From Planctomycetota bacterium (GTDB lineage: Bacteria; Planctomycetota; Planctomycetia; Isosphaerales; Isosphaeraceae), in the NCBI GenBank assembly GCA_028291545.1, contig JAQGHR010000038.1, forward strand, positions 1 to 51,538: 51,538 nucleotides of DNA, in the 5' to 3' direction. Numbering within the stretch: position 1 is the first letter of the stretch; every line of letters begins with the position of its first letter. Shown piece by piece: positions 16,580-25,363 of this stretch. Under the pieces are notes generated by a model. The model was not told where the DNA came from, made no database searches, and was given only the letters and a program-made list of their open reading frames with translations. The position numbers and the translations under genes are program-made.

Positions 16580-19273
16580 ATGGAATTCCGGAAGGTCCTA
16601 GCGTTGCGCGGACCGAACGTGTGGGCAAATTTCCCCGTGCTGGAGGCATGGGTCGACCTTGGTGAGTACAAGGATTGTTCCTCCGACGTCCAGGCCGGCT
16701 TCAACGATCGCCTCATGGGCTGGCTGCCCACGATGGTCGAGCATCGTTGCAGCATCGGAACCCGAGGCGGTTTCTTCGAGAGGCTGCGCCGAGGCACCTA
16801 CCCCGCGCATATCCTGGAGCATGTGACCCTGGAGCTGATGACTCTGGCCGGCTCCAACGTCGGCTTCGGCCGGGCACGGGAAACGAACGAGGTGGGGGTC
16901 TACAAGGTCGCCGTCCAGTACGAGGAAGAGGCGTTCGCGAGGCAGGCCCTTGAAGTGGGACGCGAGTTGTACCTCGCCGCACACCACGACCGGCCGTTCG
17001 AGGTCACGAGTGAGGTGGTGAAGCTTCGGGATCTTCTGCATGACGTACGCCTCGGGCCCAGCACGGGCTCGATCGTGAAGGCCGCCCATGCGCGTGGCAT
17101 TCCCTCGCGGCGGCTGAGCGAAGGCAGCCTCGTTCAACTCGGCTGGGGCATCAGGCAAAGGCGCATCCTCACCGCCGAGACGGATCGGACCGGGGCCATC
17201 GCCGAGGGGATCGCCCAGGACAAGGAGCTGACGCGCGCCCTGCTCGCCCGGATCGGTGTCCCCGTGCCCGAGGGTCGCTCCGTCACCGACGAGAACGACG
17301 CCTGGTCGGCCGCGGAAGAGATCGGCGTGCCCGTGGTCGTGAAGCCCCAACACGGCAATCAGGGCCGAGGTGTCGCCACGAATCTCACCGCTCAGGCCCA
17401 GGTCGTGGTCGCCTATCATGCCGCCCGTCTGGAAAGCTCCGACGGCTCGGTGATCGTGGAGAAGTTCGCTCCCGGCGACGATTATCGCGTGCTGGTCGTG
17501 GGCAACGACGTCGTCGCGGCCGCCCGTCGCGAGCCGGCGCACGTGATCGGCGACGGCCTCGGGACGATTGAAGAACTCGTGGCCCTGGTGAACCTTGATC
17601 CTCGCCGTGGCGACGGTCACGCCACCTCGTTGAGCCATATCAAGCTGAATGATATCGCCCTGGCCGTGCTGGGGGAGCAGGGTCTTGTGCCCACGTCCGT
17701 TCCGCAGGCCGGCCGTAAAGTCCTGATCCGCCGCAATGCCAACCTGAGCACCGGGGGGACCGCGGAGGATGTGACGGACCGGGTCCATCCCGACCTCGCC
17801 GCCCGTTGCGTGGAAGCCGCGCGGATGATCGGCCTGGACATCGCCGGGATCGACGTCGTGGCCCAGGACATCAGCCGGCCCATGGAGAGCCAGGGCGGGG
17901 TGATCGTCGAGGTCAATGCCGGACCCGGATTGCGGATGCATCTGGAGCCGTCCCAGGGGATGCCGCGACCGGTCGGGCGGGCTATCGTCGACATGATGTT
18001 CGCCGACGGAGAGGATGGGCGAATTCCCGTCGTCGCCGTCACGGGCACCAACGGCAAGACGACGGTCACTCGGTTCATCGCCCACCTGCTGCGATGCACG
18101 GGGAAGACCGTGGGAATGACCTGCACCGAGGGGATCTACGTCGACGAGCGGCGGATCGAATCCGGGGATTGCAGCGGACCGGTCAGCGCCACTTCGATCC
18201 TGATGCACCCGATGGTCGAAGCTGCCGTTCTGGAGACCGCTCGGGGCGGCATCCTGCGTGCCGGGCTGGCCTTCGACCTGTGCGACGTGGCGGTTGTCAC
18301 GAACATCGGCGAGGGGGACCACCTCGGCCTGAACGATGTCCACACGGTGGACCGTCTCGCCAAGGTGAAGCGAACGATCGTGGACGTCGTGAAGCCGACC
18401 GGCGCCGCCGTCCTGAAGGCCGATGATCCCCTGACGGCCCAGATGGCCGCGCACTGCCCGGGTTCCGTCGTGTTCTTCGCGCTTGACGGCGAATGTGACA
18501 CGATCCTCGCCCACCGAGCGTCTGGCGGACGGGCCGTCTTCGTCCGAGACGAGACCGTGATCCTGGCCGAAGGGGCTCGCGAAACGATGCTCGTCCGGCT
18601 TGCGGATGTACCGCTCACGCACGGCGGCCGGATCGGGTTCCAGATCGAGAACACGCTCGCCGCGGCTGCCGCGGGCTGGTCGTTGGGGATGAACCGCGAC
18701 GTCCTTCGCGACGGCCTGGAGACGTTCGCGGGAGAGATGGATACCGTGCCCGCCCGGTTCAACCTGCTGGAGATCGGCGGCGCAACGGTGATCCTCGATT
18801 ACGGACACAACGTCTCGGCGCTGGCTGCCGTCGTTGAGGCCATCGGGGGCTTGCCCCACGAACGGAGGACGGCGATCTACTCCGCGGCCGGCGATCGCCG
18901 CGATGAGGACCTGATCCGCCAGGGCGAGATGCTCGGGGACGCGTTCGACCGGGTCGTCCTGTACGAGGACTCCTACATCCGTGGTCGCCAGCCGGGCGAG
19001 ATCACGCGACTGTTCCGGCAAGGGCTGGAGACCGGAACCCGGGTCTCGGATATCCGCGATTTCCAGGGGGCTCTGAAGTCTGTCGAGGCCGTACTTCGCG
19101 ATTCCCGGGCGGGCGACCTCCTGGTGATCCAGGCCAACGAGATCGATGCGACGATGGACTTCATCCATCGCTACCTGGGCACCAAGGCCGATGGCCGCGA
19201 GATCGGCCTGACCGAAGCGATCGAGTCGGCCGAACGGGACCCGGTGGGCGTCTTCGCCCAGACGACCGACTGA
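16580..19273 (+). CDS. cphA: Cyanophycin synthetase
   Basis: This is an 897-residue enzyme, the usual CphA1 length, that polymerises L-aspartate and L-arginine into cyanophycin using ATP; the product is a cytoplasmic nitrogen and carbon reserve. The N-terminal domain starts MEFRKVLALRGPNVWANFP, close to the CphA consensus, and includes HILEHVTLELMTLAG. An ATP-grasp domain follows (about residues 220-475; VVVKPQHGNQGRGVATNL, VEKFAPGDDYRVLVVG, IVEVNAGPGLRMHLEPSQG); it adds Asp to the backbone. A Mur-ligase-like domain starts with P-loop VTGTNGKTTVTRF (about 485) and includes ETARGGILRAGLAFD and VILDYGHNVSALAAVVEA; it adds Arg to the side chain. All the motifs look intact. ATG 16580 is preceded by a weak AGAGG. 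No cyanophycinase or isoaspartyl dipeptidase is in the window. Divergent from the ABC/DUF1854 operon; the FAD oxidoreductase gene follows after 159 bp. Confidence 0.97.
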   Translation: MEFRKVLALRGPNVWANFPVLEAWVDLGEYKDCSSDVQAGFNDRLMGWLPTMVEHRCSIGTRGGFFERLRRGTYPAHILEHVTLELMTLAGSNVGFGRARETNEVGVYKVAVQYEEEAFARQALEVGRELYLAAHHDRPFEVTSEVVKLRDLLHDVRLGPSTGSIVKAAHARGIPSRRLSEGSLVQLGWGIRQRRILTAETDRTGAIAEGIAQDKELTRALLARIGVPVPEGRSVTDENDAWSAAEEIGVPVVVKPQHGNQGRGVATNLTAQAQVVVAYHAARLESSDGSVIVEKFAPGDDYRVLVVGNDVVAAARREPAHVIGDGLGTIEELVALVNLDPRRGDGHATSLSHIKLNDIALAVLGEQGLVPTSVPQAGRKVLIRRNANLSTGGTAEDVTDRVHPDLAARCVEAARMIGLDIAGIDVVAQDISRPMESQGGVIVEVNAGPGLRMHLEPSQGMPRPVGRAIVDMMFADGEDGRIPVVAVTGTNGKTTVTRFIAHLLRCTGKTVGMTCTEGIYVDERRIESGDCSGPVSATSILMHPMVEAAVLETARGGILRAGLAFDLCDVAVVTNIGEGDHLGLNDVHTVDRLAKVKRTIVDVVKPTGAAVLKADDPLTAQMAAHCPGSVVFFALDGECDTILAHRASGGRAVFVRDETVILAEGARETMLVRLADVPLTHGGRIGFQIENTLAAAAAGWSLGMNRDVLRDGLETFAGEMDTVPARFNLLEIGGATVILDYGHNVSALAAVVEAIGGLPHERRTAIYSAAGDRRDEDLIRQGEMLGDAFDRVVLYEDSYIRGRQPGEITRLFRQGLETGTRVSDIRDFQGALKSVEAVLRDSRAGDLLVIQANEIDATMDFIHRYLGTKADGREIGLTEAIESAERDPVGVFAQTTD

Positions 19274-19432
19274 GCGATCCGGTTGCCAGCGAAGTCGGGT
19301 CGGGATTGCTCACGCGACGGGGCAATCTCGACCTTTTTCGTTGATCCTTATTCGCAAATATGGAGGGGTCTTGCATATCCGCCCGCGGATCTTCACGATG
19401 AAGGGATCTTGCGGAGTGGAGGTCGGTCTACG

Positions 19433-21013
19433 ATGCCCTTCGAACGCGCGAATTCCGTATCAATCAAGCGATTGCAAGCGAGAACCTGGGACGTCGTGAT
19501 CGTTGGCGGTGGCCACAACGGTCTGACGTGCGCGGCCTACCTCGCGAGGGCCGGCAAGCAAGTCCTCGTCCTCGAGGCGAGGGATCGCCTTGGGGGGGCA
19601 TGCACCCTGGAAGAAACCTGGCCGGGACACACGATCTCGCCGTGTGCGTATCTCCTCGGCCTGCTCCATCCGCTCGTGATTGATGAACTGGCTTTGATCC
19701 GTCGAGGGCTGAGCTGGACGACGGCCGACGCGGGCCTGTTCGTCCCGTTCGATGACGGGTCGTCGATCCAGCTCTGGGATGACGAGGCCAAGTGCGAGTC
19801 CGAGATCCGCCGGTTCAGCCCGCGCGACCTGCGCGGCTTTCGCGCGATGAACGATGTAAAACATCGGTTGCGGGATGCCCTGAGACCCGACAGCGAACAC
19901 GACGTCTGGATCGGCCGCGCACCTGGCCGCGACGAGTTGCAGGCTCGCCTCAGGGGGGATGACGAGGCGATCAAGATGCTGTTTGAATGGTCCATGGTCG
20001 AGTATGTGGAAAACTTCCTCCACGATGAGCGTCTGCAGTGCGCGTACCTCGGTCAGGGCGTGATCGGCACCAACGCCAGCCCGCACGACGCGGGGACCGC
20101 ATCGATTCATTTCCACCACCAATCCGGCCGACTTGGGGGCGTGCCCGGCGCGTGGGGCTACGTGCAGGGCGGGATGGGCCGGATCTCCATGTTGATTGCC
20201 GAAGCCGCAAGCGACTATGGGGCCACGATCGTCTCGGGGCTTCCCATCGCCAGGATTGATCCCGGCCAGGGCGTCGTGCTTGAAGCGGGCGACCGGATCC
20301 ACGCGACCGCTGTCGTCTCCAACGCCGACCCCCGTACCACGCTGAGGCTCCTCGGCGATTCGGCGGATGCCGCCTGGGCGGCGCAAGTCGAGGCGATCCC
20401 GATGATCGGTTGCACGGTGAAGCTGAACCTGGCCCTCTCCGCGCTCCCCGACTTCACGACGCGACCCGGGCCGCGCGAGCCGCACCACCTCGGGCAAATC
20501 AACACGCCCCTCTCGAAGGACGAGTGGCTCGTGGCCCACCGGACGGCGCTCGCGGGTGAGTTGCCAACTCGGCTGTGGTCGGAGCTCTATTTTCAGACCG
20601 TTCACGACCCGAGAGTCGCGCCCGAAAACGTGCATACGATGAGCGTTTTCGCGCAATATGTGCCCTACACCTTTGCGAGCGGGACCTGGGACTCGCGACG
20701 GGCCGACGTCGCGAAGATTGCGATCGCGTCGATCGGCCGGTTTTGCTCGAATATCCCCGAGGCGGTCGAGGCCGTTCAGGTGCTGGGCCCCCCCGACATC
20801 GAGCGAGCCGTGGGGTTGAGCGGGGGCCATATCTTTCAGGGCGAGTGCCTCCCCGACTTCATGTGGGACCGTCGGCTCACGCCCACGACTCCGATGGACG
20901 GGGTCTACCTCTGCGGTGCGTGTACGCATCCCGGCGGCAGCGTGATCGGCATCAACGGGCGTAACGCTGCCATGGAAATCCTGAGGGGATTCGTCGAGAG
21001 TCATCGATCCTGA
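19433..21013 (+). CDS. FAD-dependent NAD(P)-type oxidoreductase (phytoene desaturase / PYROXD2-like)
   Basis: This is a 526-residue flavoprotein. The N-terminus has the dinucleotide-binding motif DVVIVGGGHNGLTCAAYLAR followed by VLVLEARDRLGGACTLEE. The middle contains HFHHQSGRLGGVPGAWGYVQ and a second FAD-contacting segment (AVVSNADPRTTLRLLGD). The C-terminus has GVYLCGACTHPGGSVIGING, the terminal FAD-binding signature of the carotenoid-desaturase-like amine oxidase superfamily. No carotenoid genes surround it, so a PYROXD2-like oxidoreductase of unknown substrate is the safer call. ATG 19433 is preferred over the longer frame (from 19283) because the flavin motif then begins about 17 residues in, as is usual, and GGAGG lies upstream. 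It follows cphA on the same strand and converges with the ferredoxin gene 49 bp away. Confidence 0.85.
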   Translation: MPFERANSVSIKRLQARTWDVVIVGGGHNGLTCAAYLARAGKQVLVLEARDRLGGACTLEETWPGHTISPCAYLLGLLHPLVIDELALIRRGLSWTTADAGLFVPFDDGSSIQLWDDEAKCESEIRRFSPRDLRGFRAMNDVKHRLRDALRPDSEHDVWIGRAPGRDELQARLRGDDEAIKMLFEWSMVEYVENFLHDERLQCAYLGQGVIGTNASPHDAGTASIHFHHQSGRLGGVPGAWGYVQGGMGRISMLIAEAASDYGATIVSGLPIARIDPGQGVVLEAGDRIHATAVVSNADPRTTLRLLGDSADAAWAAQVEAIPMIGCTVKLNLALSALPDFTTRPGPREPHHLGQINTPLSKDEWLVAHRTALAGELPTRLWSELYFQTVHDPRVAPENVHTMSVFAQYVPYTFASGTWDSRRADVAKIAIASIGRFCSNIPEAVEAVQVLGPPDIERAVGLSGGHIFQGECLPDFMWDRRLTPTTPMDGVYLCGACTHPGGSVIGINGRNAAMEILRGFVESHRS

Positions 21014-21062
21014 TCCGGACGGGTCGAGGGTCCTGCGTCCGCGCCGCGCCCTGGATCGGGCG

Positions 21063-21302
21063 TCAGTGGTCCATCCCGATCGCCTCGACGGGACATTCTT
21101 CCAGGGCCGCGAGACAGGCGGCCTCTTCGGCCGCGTCGCGGGGCTGCCGGATCACGTAGCTGTATCCCTCGGCGTCGAGGCGGACGAAATTCTCGGGCGC
21201 GGTCTCGCGGCAGAGGTCGCAGTCGATACACGTGCGATCCACGTAAAACCGGCCGGGGACGTTCTCTGGGACGCGCTGCGAATGGTCGGCCATGGGACCC
21301 AT
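21063..21302 (-). CDS. 4Fe-4S ferredoxin
   Basis: This is a 79-residue acidic electron carrier. It has a single cluster motif CIDCDLC (C-x2-C-x2-C, about residues 25-31) and the distant fourth ligand in ECPVEAIGMDH near the C-terminus, the arrangement of monocluster [4Fe-4S] (or [3Fe-4S]) ferredoxins. The middle segment NFVRLDAEGYSYVIRQP is typical of this family. Start at 21302 (MGP) or 21293 (MADHSQ) cannot be resolved. It is convergent with the flavoprotein gene and divergent from the VOC gene; its redox partner is not shown by the sequence, though the adjacent flavoprotein is a candidate. Confidence 0.88.
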   Translation of the reverse strand: MGPMADHSQRVPENVPGRFYVDRTCIDCDLCRETAPENFVRLDAEGYSYVIRQPRDAAEEAACLAALEECPVEAIGMDH

Positions 21303-21468
21303 CGTATCAGATCAGGGCCGAATTCCCCAGCGGTGTCGGAATTTTACTGAACGCGTGTTGACTTCCTGGCCCCATCCGGTATGGTTTCCGGTCGTCTGCC
21401 CCAGGGTCTGAACGCGAGTGCAGACGGGCGGGCGAGGATCGGGCAGTTCCTGCCAAAAGGGAGTGGTC

Positions 21469-21942
21469 ATGGCTCAGCAGGTCAAAGCGGTGCCGGACGG
21501 GCACCACACGCTCACGCCGCACCTGATCGTCAAAGGTGCCTCCGACGCGATCGATTTCTACAAGACGGCGTTCGGTGCGGTTGAGCATGGACGTATGGGG
21601 GGACCTGGCGGCCTGCTGATGCACGCCGACCTCCAGATCGGCGATTCACATCTCTTCCTCGTCGATGAATTTCCCGCTTTTGGCTGCCTCGGACCCAAGA
21701 CCATTGGCGGAACGGCTGTGACAATCCACCTCTACGTCGAGGACGTGGATGCGGCCTTTGCCCGGGCGGTCGAAGCGGGAGCCACGGTCAAGATGCCCTT
21801 GATGGACATGTTCTGGGGCGATCGTTACGGCAAGGTCATGGACCCGTACGGTCATGAGTGGTCGCTCGCGCAGCATCTCGCGGATTACACGCCCGAAGAA
21901 ATGGCCGCACGCGGCGCCGCGGCGATGGCGCCGTGTGAGTGA
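21469..21942 (+). CDS. VOC (glyoxalase/PhnB-like) family protein
   Basis: This is a 157-residue protein of the vicinal-oxygen-chelate fold, one pair of beta-alpha-beta-beta-beta modules: LTPHLIVKGASDAIDFYKTA then GGLLMHADLQIGDSHLFLVD in the first half, and VTIHLYVEDVDAAFARAVEA then WGDRYGKVMDPYGHEWSLAQ in the second. The F-G-D-R-x-G-x-x-x-D-P-x-G-x-x-W pattern near the end is typical of PhnB-like VOC proteins (here W-G-D-R). Members include glyoxalases, dioxygenases and resistance proteins, but many are uncharacterised. ATG 21469 has an AAGGGAG upstream. No operon partner; it converges with ilvC. Confidence 0.88.
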   Translation: MAQQVKAVPDGHHTLTPHLIVKGASDAIDFYKTAFGAVEHGRMGGPGGLLMHADLQIGDSHLFLVDEFPAFGCLGPKTIGGTAVTIHLYVEDVDAAFARAVEAGATVKMPLMDMFWGDRYGKVMDPYGHEWSLAQHLADYTPEEMAARGAAAMAPCE

Positions 21943-22009
21943 CCCAGAGCGGTAGCCTTCGACCTTCATCGCAGTGATCGGAAGACGCGACCGCTCTTTG
22001 GCGACCCGA

Positions 22010-22040
22010 CCGGCGCGAGCGTGGCAACCGCTCGCGCCGG
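22010..22040. terminator. Hairpin between convergent VOC gene and ilvC
   Basis: CCGGCGCGAGCG at 22010-22021 pairs perfectly with CGCTCGCGCCGG at 22029-22040 around a 7-nt loop. It lies 67 bp after the VOC stop and 7 bp from the ilvC stop on the other strand, the expected place for a shared terminator. No T-run. Confidence 0.65.
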
Positions 22041-22047
22041 GAGGGCT

Positions 22048-23052
22048 TCAAACGACTTTCGAGTCGATCCACGTCATCAGCGAGCGGAGGCGCTTGCCGA
22101 CTTCTTCAACGGGGTGCATACGCTCGCGGCGCTTGGTCGCGAGGAAGCCGGGGCGGCCCGCCTTGTTTTCGAGGATCCACTCGCGGGCGAACTGTCCGCT
22201 CTGGATTTCCTTGAGGATCTTCCGCATTTCTTCGCGAGTCTGCTCGTTGACGATGCGCGGTCCGCGGGTGTAATCCCCGTACTCGGCGGTATTCGAGATG
22301 CTGTAACGCATGTAATTGAGGCCGCCCTGATACATCAGGTCCACGATCAGCTTCAGTTCGTGGAGGCACTCGAAGTAGGCGCTCTCGGGCTGATAACCCG
22401 CCTCGATCAGGGTCTCGAAACCCATCTTCACCAGGGCCGAGACGCCGCCGCAGAGGACGACCTGCTCACCGAACAGGTCGGTCTCGGTCTCCTCGGCGAA
22501 CGTCGTCTGAAGGACGCCCCCGCGGGTCCCGCCGATCCCCTTGGCATAGGCCAGCGCGAGTTTCTTGCCGGTCTCCGAACATCCCTCGCCGACGGCGATC
22601 AGGCAGGGGACGCCGCCACCTTTCACGAACTCGCTACGAACCAGATGGCCCGGCCCTTTGGGGGCGACAAGCGCGCTATCGACGCCCTTGGGGGGCACGA
22701 CCTGGCCGAAATGGATGTTGAATCCGTGCGAGCAAAGCAGCAGGTCGCCCGGCTTCAGATTGGGCTGAATGTCGCGGGTGTAGATGTCCCCCTGGACCTC
22801 GTCGGGCAGGAGGATGTTGACGAGATCGCCCATCTCGGCGGCCTCGGCGGCGGAAACGGGCTTGAACCCATCCTTGACGGCCGAGTCATAGTTTGCCGAG
22901 CCCGGTCGCTGGCCGACAACCACCTCGCAACCGGAGTCACGCAGGTTCTGCGCCTGGGCGTGCCCCTGGCTGCCGTAGCCGATAATCGCGATCGCCTTGC
23001 CCTTCAGCAGGGCAAGGTCCGCATCCTGGTCATAGTACATCGTGGCCGGCAT
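22048..23052 (-). CDS. ilvC: Ketol-acid reductoisomerase (class I)
   Basis: This 334-residue enzyme converts 2-acetolactate (or 2-aceto-2-hydroxybutyrate) to the dihydroxy acid with Mg2+ and NADPH, the second step of valine, leucine and isoleucine synthesis. The Rossmann motif [20 protein letters not shown] starts at about residue 21. The cofactor loop [41 protein letters not shown] and [17 protein letters not shown] (metal and substrate residues), and [16 protein letters not shown] are all present. The length fits the short class I form. The start has AAGGA about 8 nt upstream. It lies 122 bp after ilvN on the same strand, so they probably share a transcript. Confidence 0.97.
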   Translation of the reverse strand: MPATMYYDQDADLALLKGKAIAIIGYGSQGHAQAQNLRDSGCEVVVGQRPGSANYDSAVKDGFKPVSAAEAAEMGDLVNILLPDEVQGDIYTRDIQPNLKPGDLLLCSHGFNIHFGQVVPPKGVDSALVAPKGPGHLVRSEFVKGGGVPCLIAVGEGCSETGKKLALAYAKGIGGTRGGVLQTTFAEETETDLFGEQVVLCGGVSALVKMGFETLIEAGYQPESAYFECLHELKLIVDLMYQGGLNYMRYSISNTAEYGDYTRGPRIVNEQTREEMRKILKEIQSGQFAREWILENKAGRPGFLATKRRERMHPVEEVGKRLRSLMTWIDSKVV

Positions 23053-23071
23053 CAGCAGATCCTTCGGGAAG

Positions 23072-23093
23072 CTTTGGCTGTCAGCTAACAGCC
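23072..23093. promoter_or_regulatory. Short palindrome in the ilvN-ilvC gap
   Basis: TTGGCTGT and ACAGCCAG form a 7-8 bp stem around CAGCTA, about 20-40 nt upstream of the ilvC start on the minus strand. It might be a 5' hairpin or an operator half-site pair. No leader peptide with runs of Leu/Val/Ile codons is visible. Confidence 0.3.
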
Positions 23094-23174
23094 AGAAGAG
23101 AAATCGGAGAGAATACTTCGGACGCGGAGGTTAGCTGGCCCCCGGGCGCGGAGCGAATGCGAACGGTCTCGGCC

Positions 23175-23771
23175 TTAGAGGCTCGAGTGCCCGACCACCG
23201 CGCCTTCGGCCTCGACCTCGTCGGCGACCTCGACGGCGCGGCCGGCGGAGCGGACCAGAGCGATTCGTCCCGTGCGCACCAGCTCGCGGATGCCATACGG
23301 GCGAATCATCTCGATGAACGCCTCGATCTTCTTTTCCTGGCCCGAGATCTCGATCATGAGCTGCTCGGGGCCGTAATCGACGATCCGACCCCGGAAATCC
23401 TGGACCAGTCCCCGGATCTCGTGGCGGCGTTCGGGAGGGGCGTCCATGGTCACGAGCATCAGGTCGCGCTCGACGTAATCCTCGCGCGAGATATCGATGA
23501 CCCGCACCACGGTCACGATCTTTTCCAGTTGCTTGCGGACTTGCTCGAGGACGCGGTCGTCGCCCTTGACCACGAAGGTGATCCGCGAGAGCTGCGGATC
23601 CTCGGTCTCACCCACGGCGAGGCTGTCGATGTTGAAGCCTCGCGACCCGAGCATCCCCGAGACGTGGGCGAGCACGCCGGGCTGGTTCTGGACGAGGGCA
23701 GAGAGTACATGTCGCATTCGACCGCCGCCGGACGCATTCGGTCCGCTCGCACCGTTCTGATCGAGACCCAT
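23175..23771 (-). CDS. ilvN: Acetolactate synthase small (regulatory) subunit
   Basis: This 198-residue protein activates the catalytic subunit IlvB and binds valine for feedback inhibition. The N-terminal ACT domain is HVLSALVQNQPGVLAHVSGM then SRGFNIDSLAVGETEDPQLS (about residues 21-60). The ALS_ss_C domain follows with RDLMLVTMDAPPERRHEIRG and MIRPYGIRELVRTGRIALVR. The length exceeds the ~160-residue typical form, mainly because of an 18-residue lead and a 20-residue acidic tail. The likely true start may be the internal ATG at 23717 (MRHVLSAL), where homologues begin; neither start has a strong RBS. The gene precedes ilvC on the same strand. The large subunit gene ilvB is not in this window. 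Confidence 0.93.
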   Translation of the reverse strand: MGLDQNGASGPNASGGGRMRHVLSALVQNQPGVLAHVSGMLGSRGFNIDSLAVGETEDPQLSRITFVVKGDDRVLEQVRKQLEKIVTVVRVIDISREDYVERDLMLVTMDAPPERRHEIRGLVQDFRGRIVDYGPEQLMIEISGQEKKIEAFIEMIRPYGIRELVRTGRIALVRSAGRAVEVADEVEAEGAVVGHSSL

Positions 23772-23802
23772 CGTCGCTTCGACCCCCTGCCATTCGTCTG
23801 AG

Positions 23803-23831
23803 TCCGCTCTCCGCGCCGCCTAGCGAGCGGA
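23803..23831. terminator. Weak hairpin between the glycosyltransferase gene and ilvN
   Basis: TCCGCTC at 23803-23809 pairs with GAGCGGA at 23825-23831 around a 15-nt loop, upstream of ilvN and downstream of the glycosyltransferase... on the minus strand it lies after the ilvN promoter side, so it may equally be a 5' structure of ilvN. Low support. Confidence 0.2.
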
Positions 23832-23889
23832 ACGGGGATGTCAGTTTACGCCATGCAGTCGGGTCGCCGCAAGCGGTCTCCCACTCGGC

Positions 23890-25062
23890 TCAAGACGCCT
23901 CAGTCACCGAGCGGAAGACTCCGGAGGCATGCGGAACGTCCATCAGACGGTGGTAGAAATCGACGTAACGGTTCGCCACGCGGGTGGACGTGTAGAGGCT
24001 CTGGCAGCGTTCCAGCCCGGCCTCGGCGAGACGATTGCGATGCTCGGTGGATTCGAGAAGGCTCGCAATGGCCGTGGTCCAGGCCGAGGGGTCGGCCTCC
24101 GGAACGACCAGGCCGGCATCGTCGATGACGAAGGGGATCTCCCCCGAGTCCGAACCGATGACGGCAATTTTCGTTGCGAAGGCCTCGATGATCATCCGGC
24201 CGAACTGTTCCTTCCAGTTCGGAGTCGTCTGGCTCGGCGCGACAAGCAGGTCCATCGCTCGCAGATAACGCGGCACCTCGTCGTGAGGGACCAGGAGAAC
24301 CTTGACCCGGTCGCTCAGGCCCCGGGCGGCTGCCCACGTCTGGAGCTTGGCGCCATGCGGACCACTCCCCAACGCAAGCAGGCTCCAGGGAGGGGGAACT
24401 TTTTCAAGGGCCTCCATCAGAATATCCAGCCCCTTGGCGGCCGTCAGGCGACCGACGAACCCAATGACGGGACCGGTCAGCCCAAGCTGCCGGCGGAGAG
24501 CTTCCCCTTCGGCCTCGTCGGGGTAAAAATCCTCCTCGTCCACGGCAAGTGTGATGACTTCCGAGAGCGGCGGATATCCGCCCCGCGCCTGGAGAGACCG
24601 CTGCACGATTGTGCCGCCAGCGACCCAGCCCGCCGCCTCATGAAGACAAAACTTCTCGAATTGGCGAAAGGGCGGCGGATAGGCCTTCGGCAAACTCTGG
24701 GCGGTACGGAACATGTAGCGAATACCGGCATGACGCGCGGCCCGAGCGATCTGGAACCCGGCGACGATGTACGGCTCTTCCCATGCATGAACCAGGTCAA
24801 AAGCGCCCGGCGCGATGATCGTGCGAAGTCGTTCGTAGTAGAAGCAGTGGATGTACTTCGTCAGCCGCGCATTCAGACCCTGAAGCCGATACGCCTCGTT
24901 CGGCGAATCCTCCAGGTGTAATGGCCGAAGGTCCCCGTAGAAAAACTTGGGCGCGACGACCGTCAGCTCAATTCCCGGTAGACGTGCGACACGCGCCATG
25001 ACCGCGCGATTCAATCCGACGACGTAGGAATGCCCGATCGAGACCACTCGCAACGGCTTCAT
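23890..25062 (-). CDS. Glycosyltransferase family 4 protein
   Basis: This is a 390-residue GT-B fold enzyme that transfers a sugar from a nucleotide donor with retention of configuration. The N-terminal acceptor domain starts MKPLRVVSIGHSYVVGLNRA and includes FDLVHAWEEPYIVAGFQIA. The C-terminal donor domain carries GPVIGFVGRLTAAKGLDILM, LLALGSGPHGAKLQTWAAA, VPHDEVPRYLRAMDLLVAPS and the nucleotide-sugar motif EQFGRMIIEAFATKIAVIGS followed by SGEIPFVIDDAGLVVPEADP. The E-x7-E element (E-Q-F-G-R-M-I-I-E) is intact. No other polysaccharide genes are adjacent, so its glycan is unknown. It is a single-gene unit upstream of ilvN on the minus strand with a 301-bp gap before the next gene. Confidence 0.92.
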   Translation of the reverse strand: MKPLRVVSIGHSYVVGLNRAVMARVARLPGIELTVVAPKFFYGDLRPLHLEDSPNEAYRLQGLNARLTKYIHCFYYERLRTIIAPGAFDLVHAWEEPYIVAGFQIARAARHAGIRYMFRTAQSLPKAYPPPFRQFEKFCLHEAAGWVAGGTIVQRSLQARGGYPPLSEVITLAVDEEDFYPDEAEGEALRRQLGLTGPVIGFVGRLTAAKGLDILMEALEKVPPPWSLLALGSGPHGAKLQTWAAARGLSDRVKVLLVPHDEVPRYLRAMDLLVAPSQTTPNWKEQFGRMIIEAFATKIAVIGSDSGEIPFVIDDAGLVVPEADPSAWTTAIASLLESTEHRNRLAEAGLERCQSLYTSTRVANRYVDFYHRLMDVPHASGVFRSVTEAS

Positions 25063-25363
25063 CTCACCCCCTTCGCAAGGCAGGGCCGCGAGCAGCGAGG
25101 ATCAACGGAGAGCCATGTCGTATCCGCGAAATTAGGCATATTTCTCGTGGGTACTCCCTGGCCAATGGAGCTTACCTCTCATTGGCACCGATATCGTGAA
25201 CGATGAGATGACAAAATCCAAGTAAATTTTTCCAACTCATTTGTATAAACACGCCTGCGTCGTATACGCGACGCTGCCAGCTTCCCCCATAGGTCATGGT
25301 GACCGGGAGCGACCCCGATGGACCTCGGCGTCAGATGGAATGCGGCTGGCCCGTGTGAGCCCG
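25063..25363. other. Intergenic region, 301 bp, upstream of the glycosyltransferase
   Basis: This is AT-richer than its surroundings around 25200-25250 and probably holds the glycosyltransferase promoter on the minus strand. A small inverted repeat, GCGTCG at 25257-25262 and CGACGC at 25269-25274, lies near the end of the upstream operon and could help terminate it. Nothing else recognised. Confidence 0.4.

Noticed and set aside
16598..19168. Long open frame (about 856 codons) antisense to cphA
   Set aside because: High-GC genes commonly keep opposite frames open; the translated product is His/Asp/Gly/Arg-rich without domain patterns, while cphA on the other strand is unmistakable.
21014..21062. 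Terminator between the flavoprotein and ferredoxin genes
   Set aside because: Only imperfect short complementarity (GATCC against GGATC); not better than chance.
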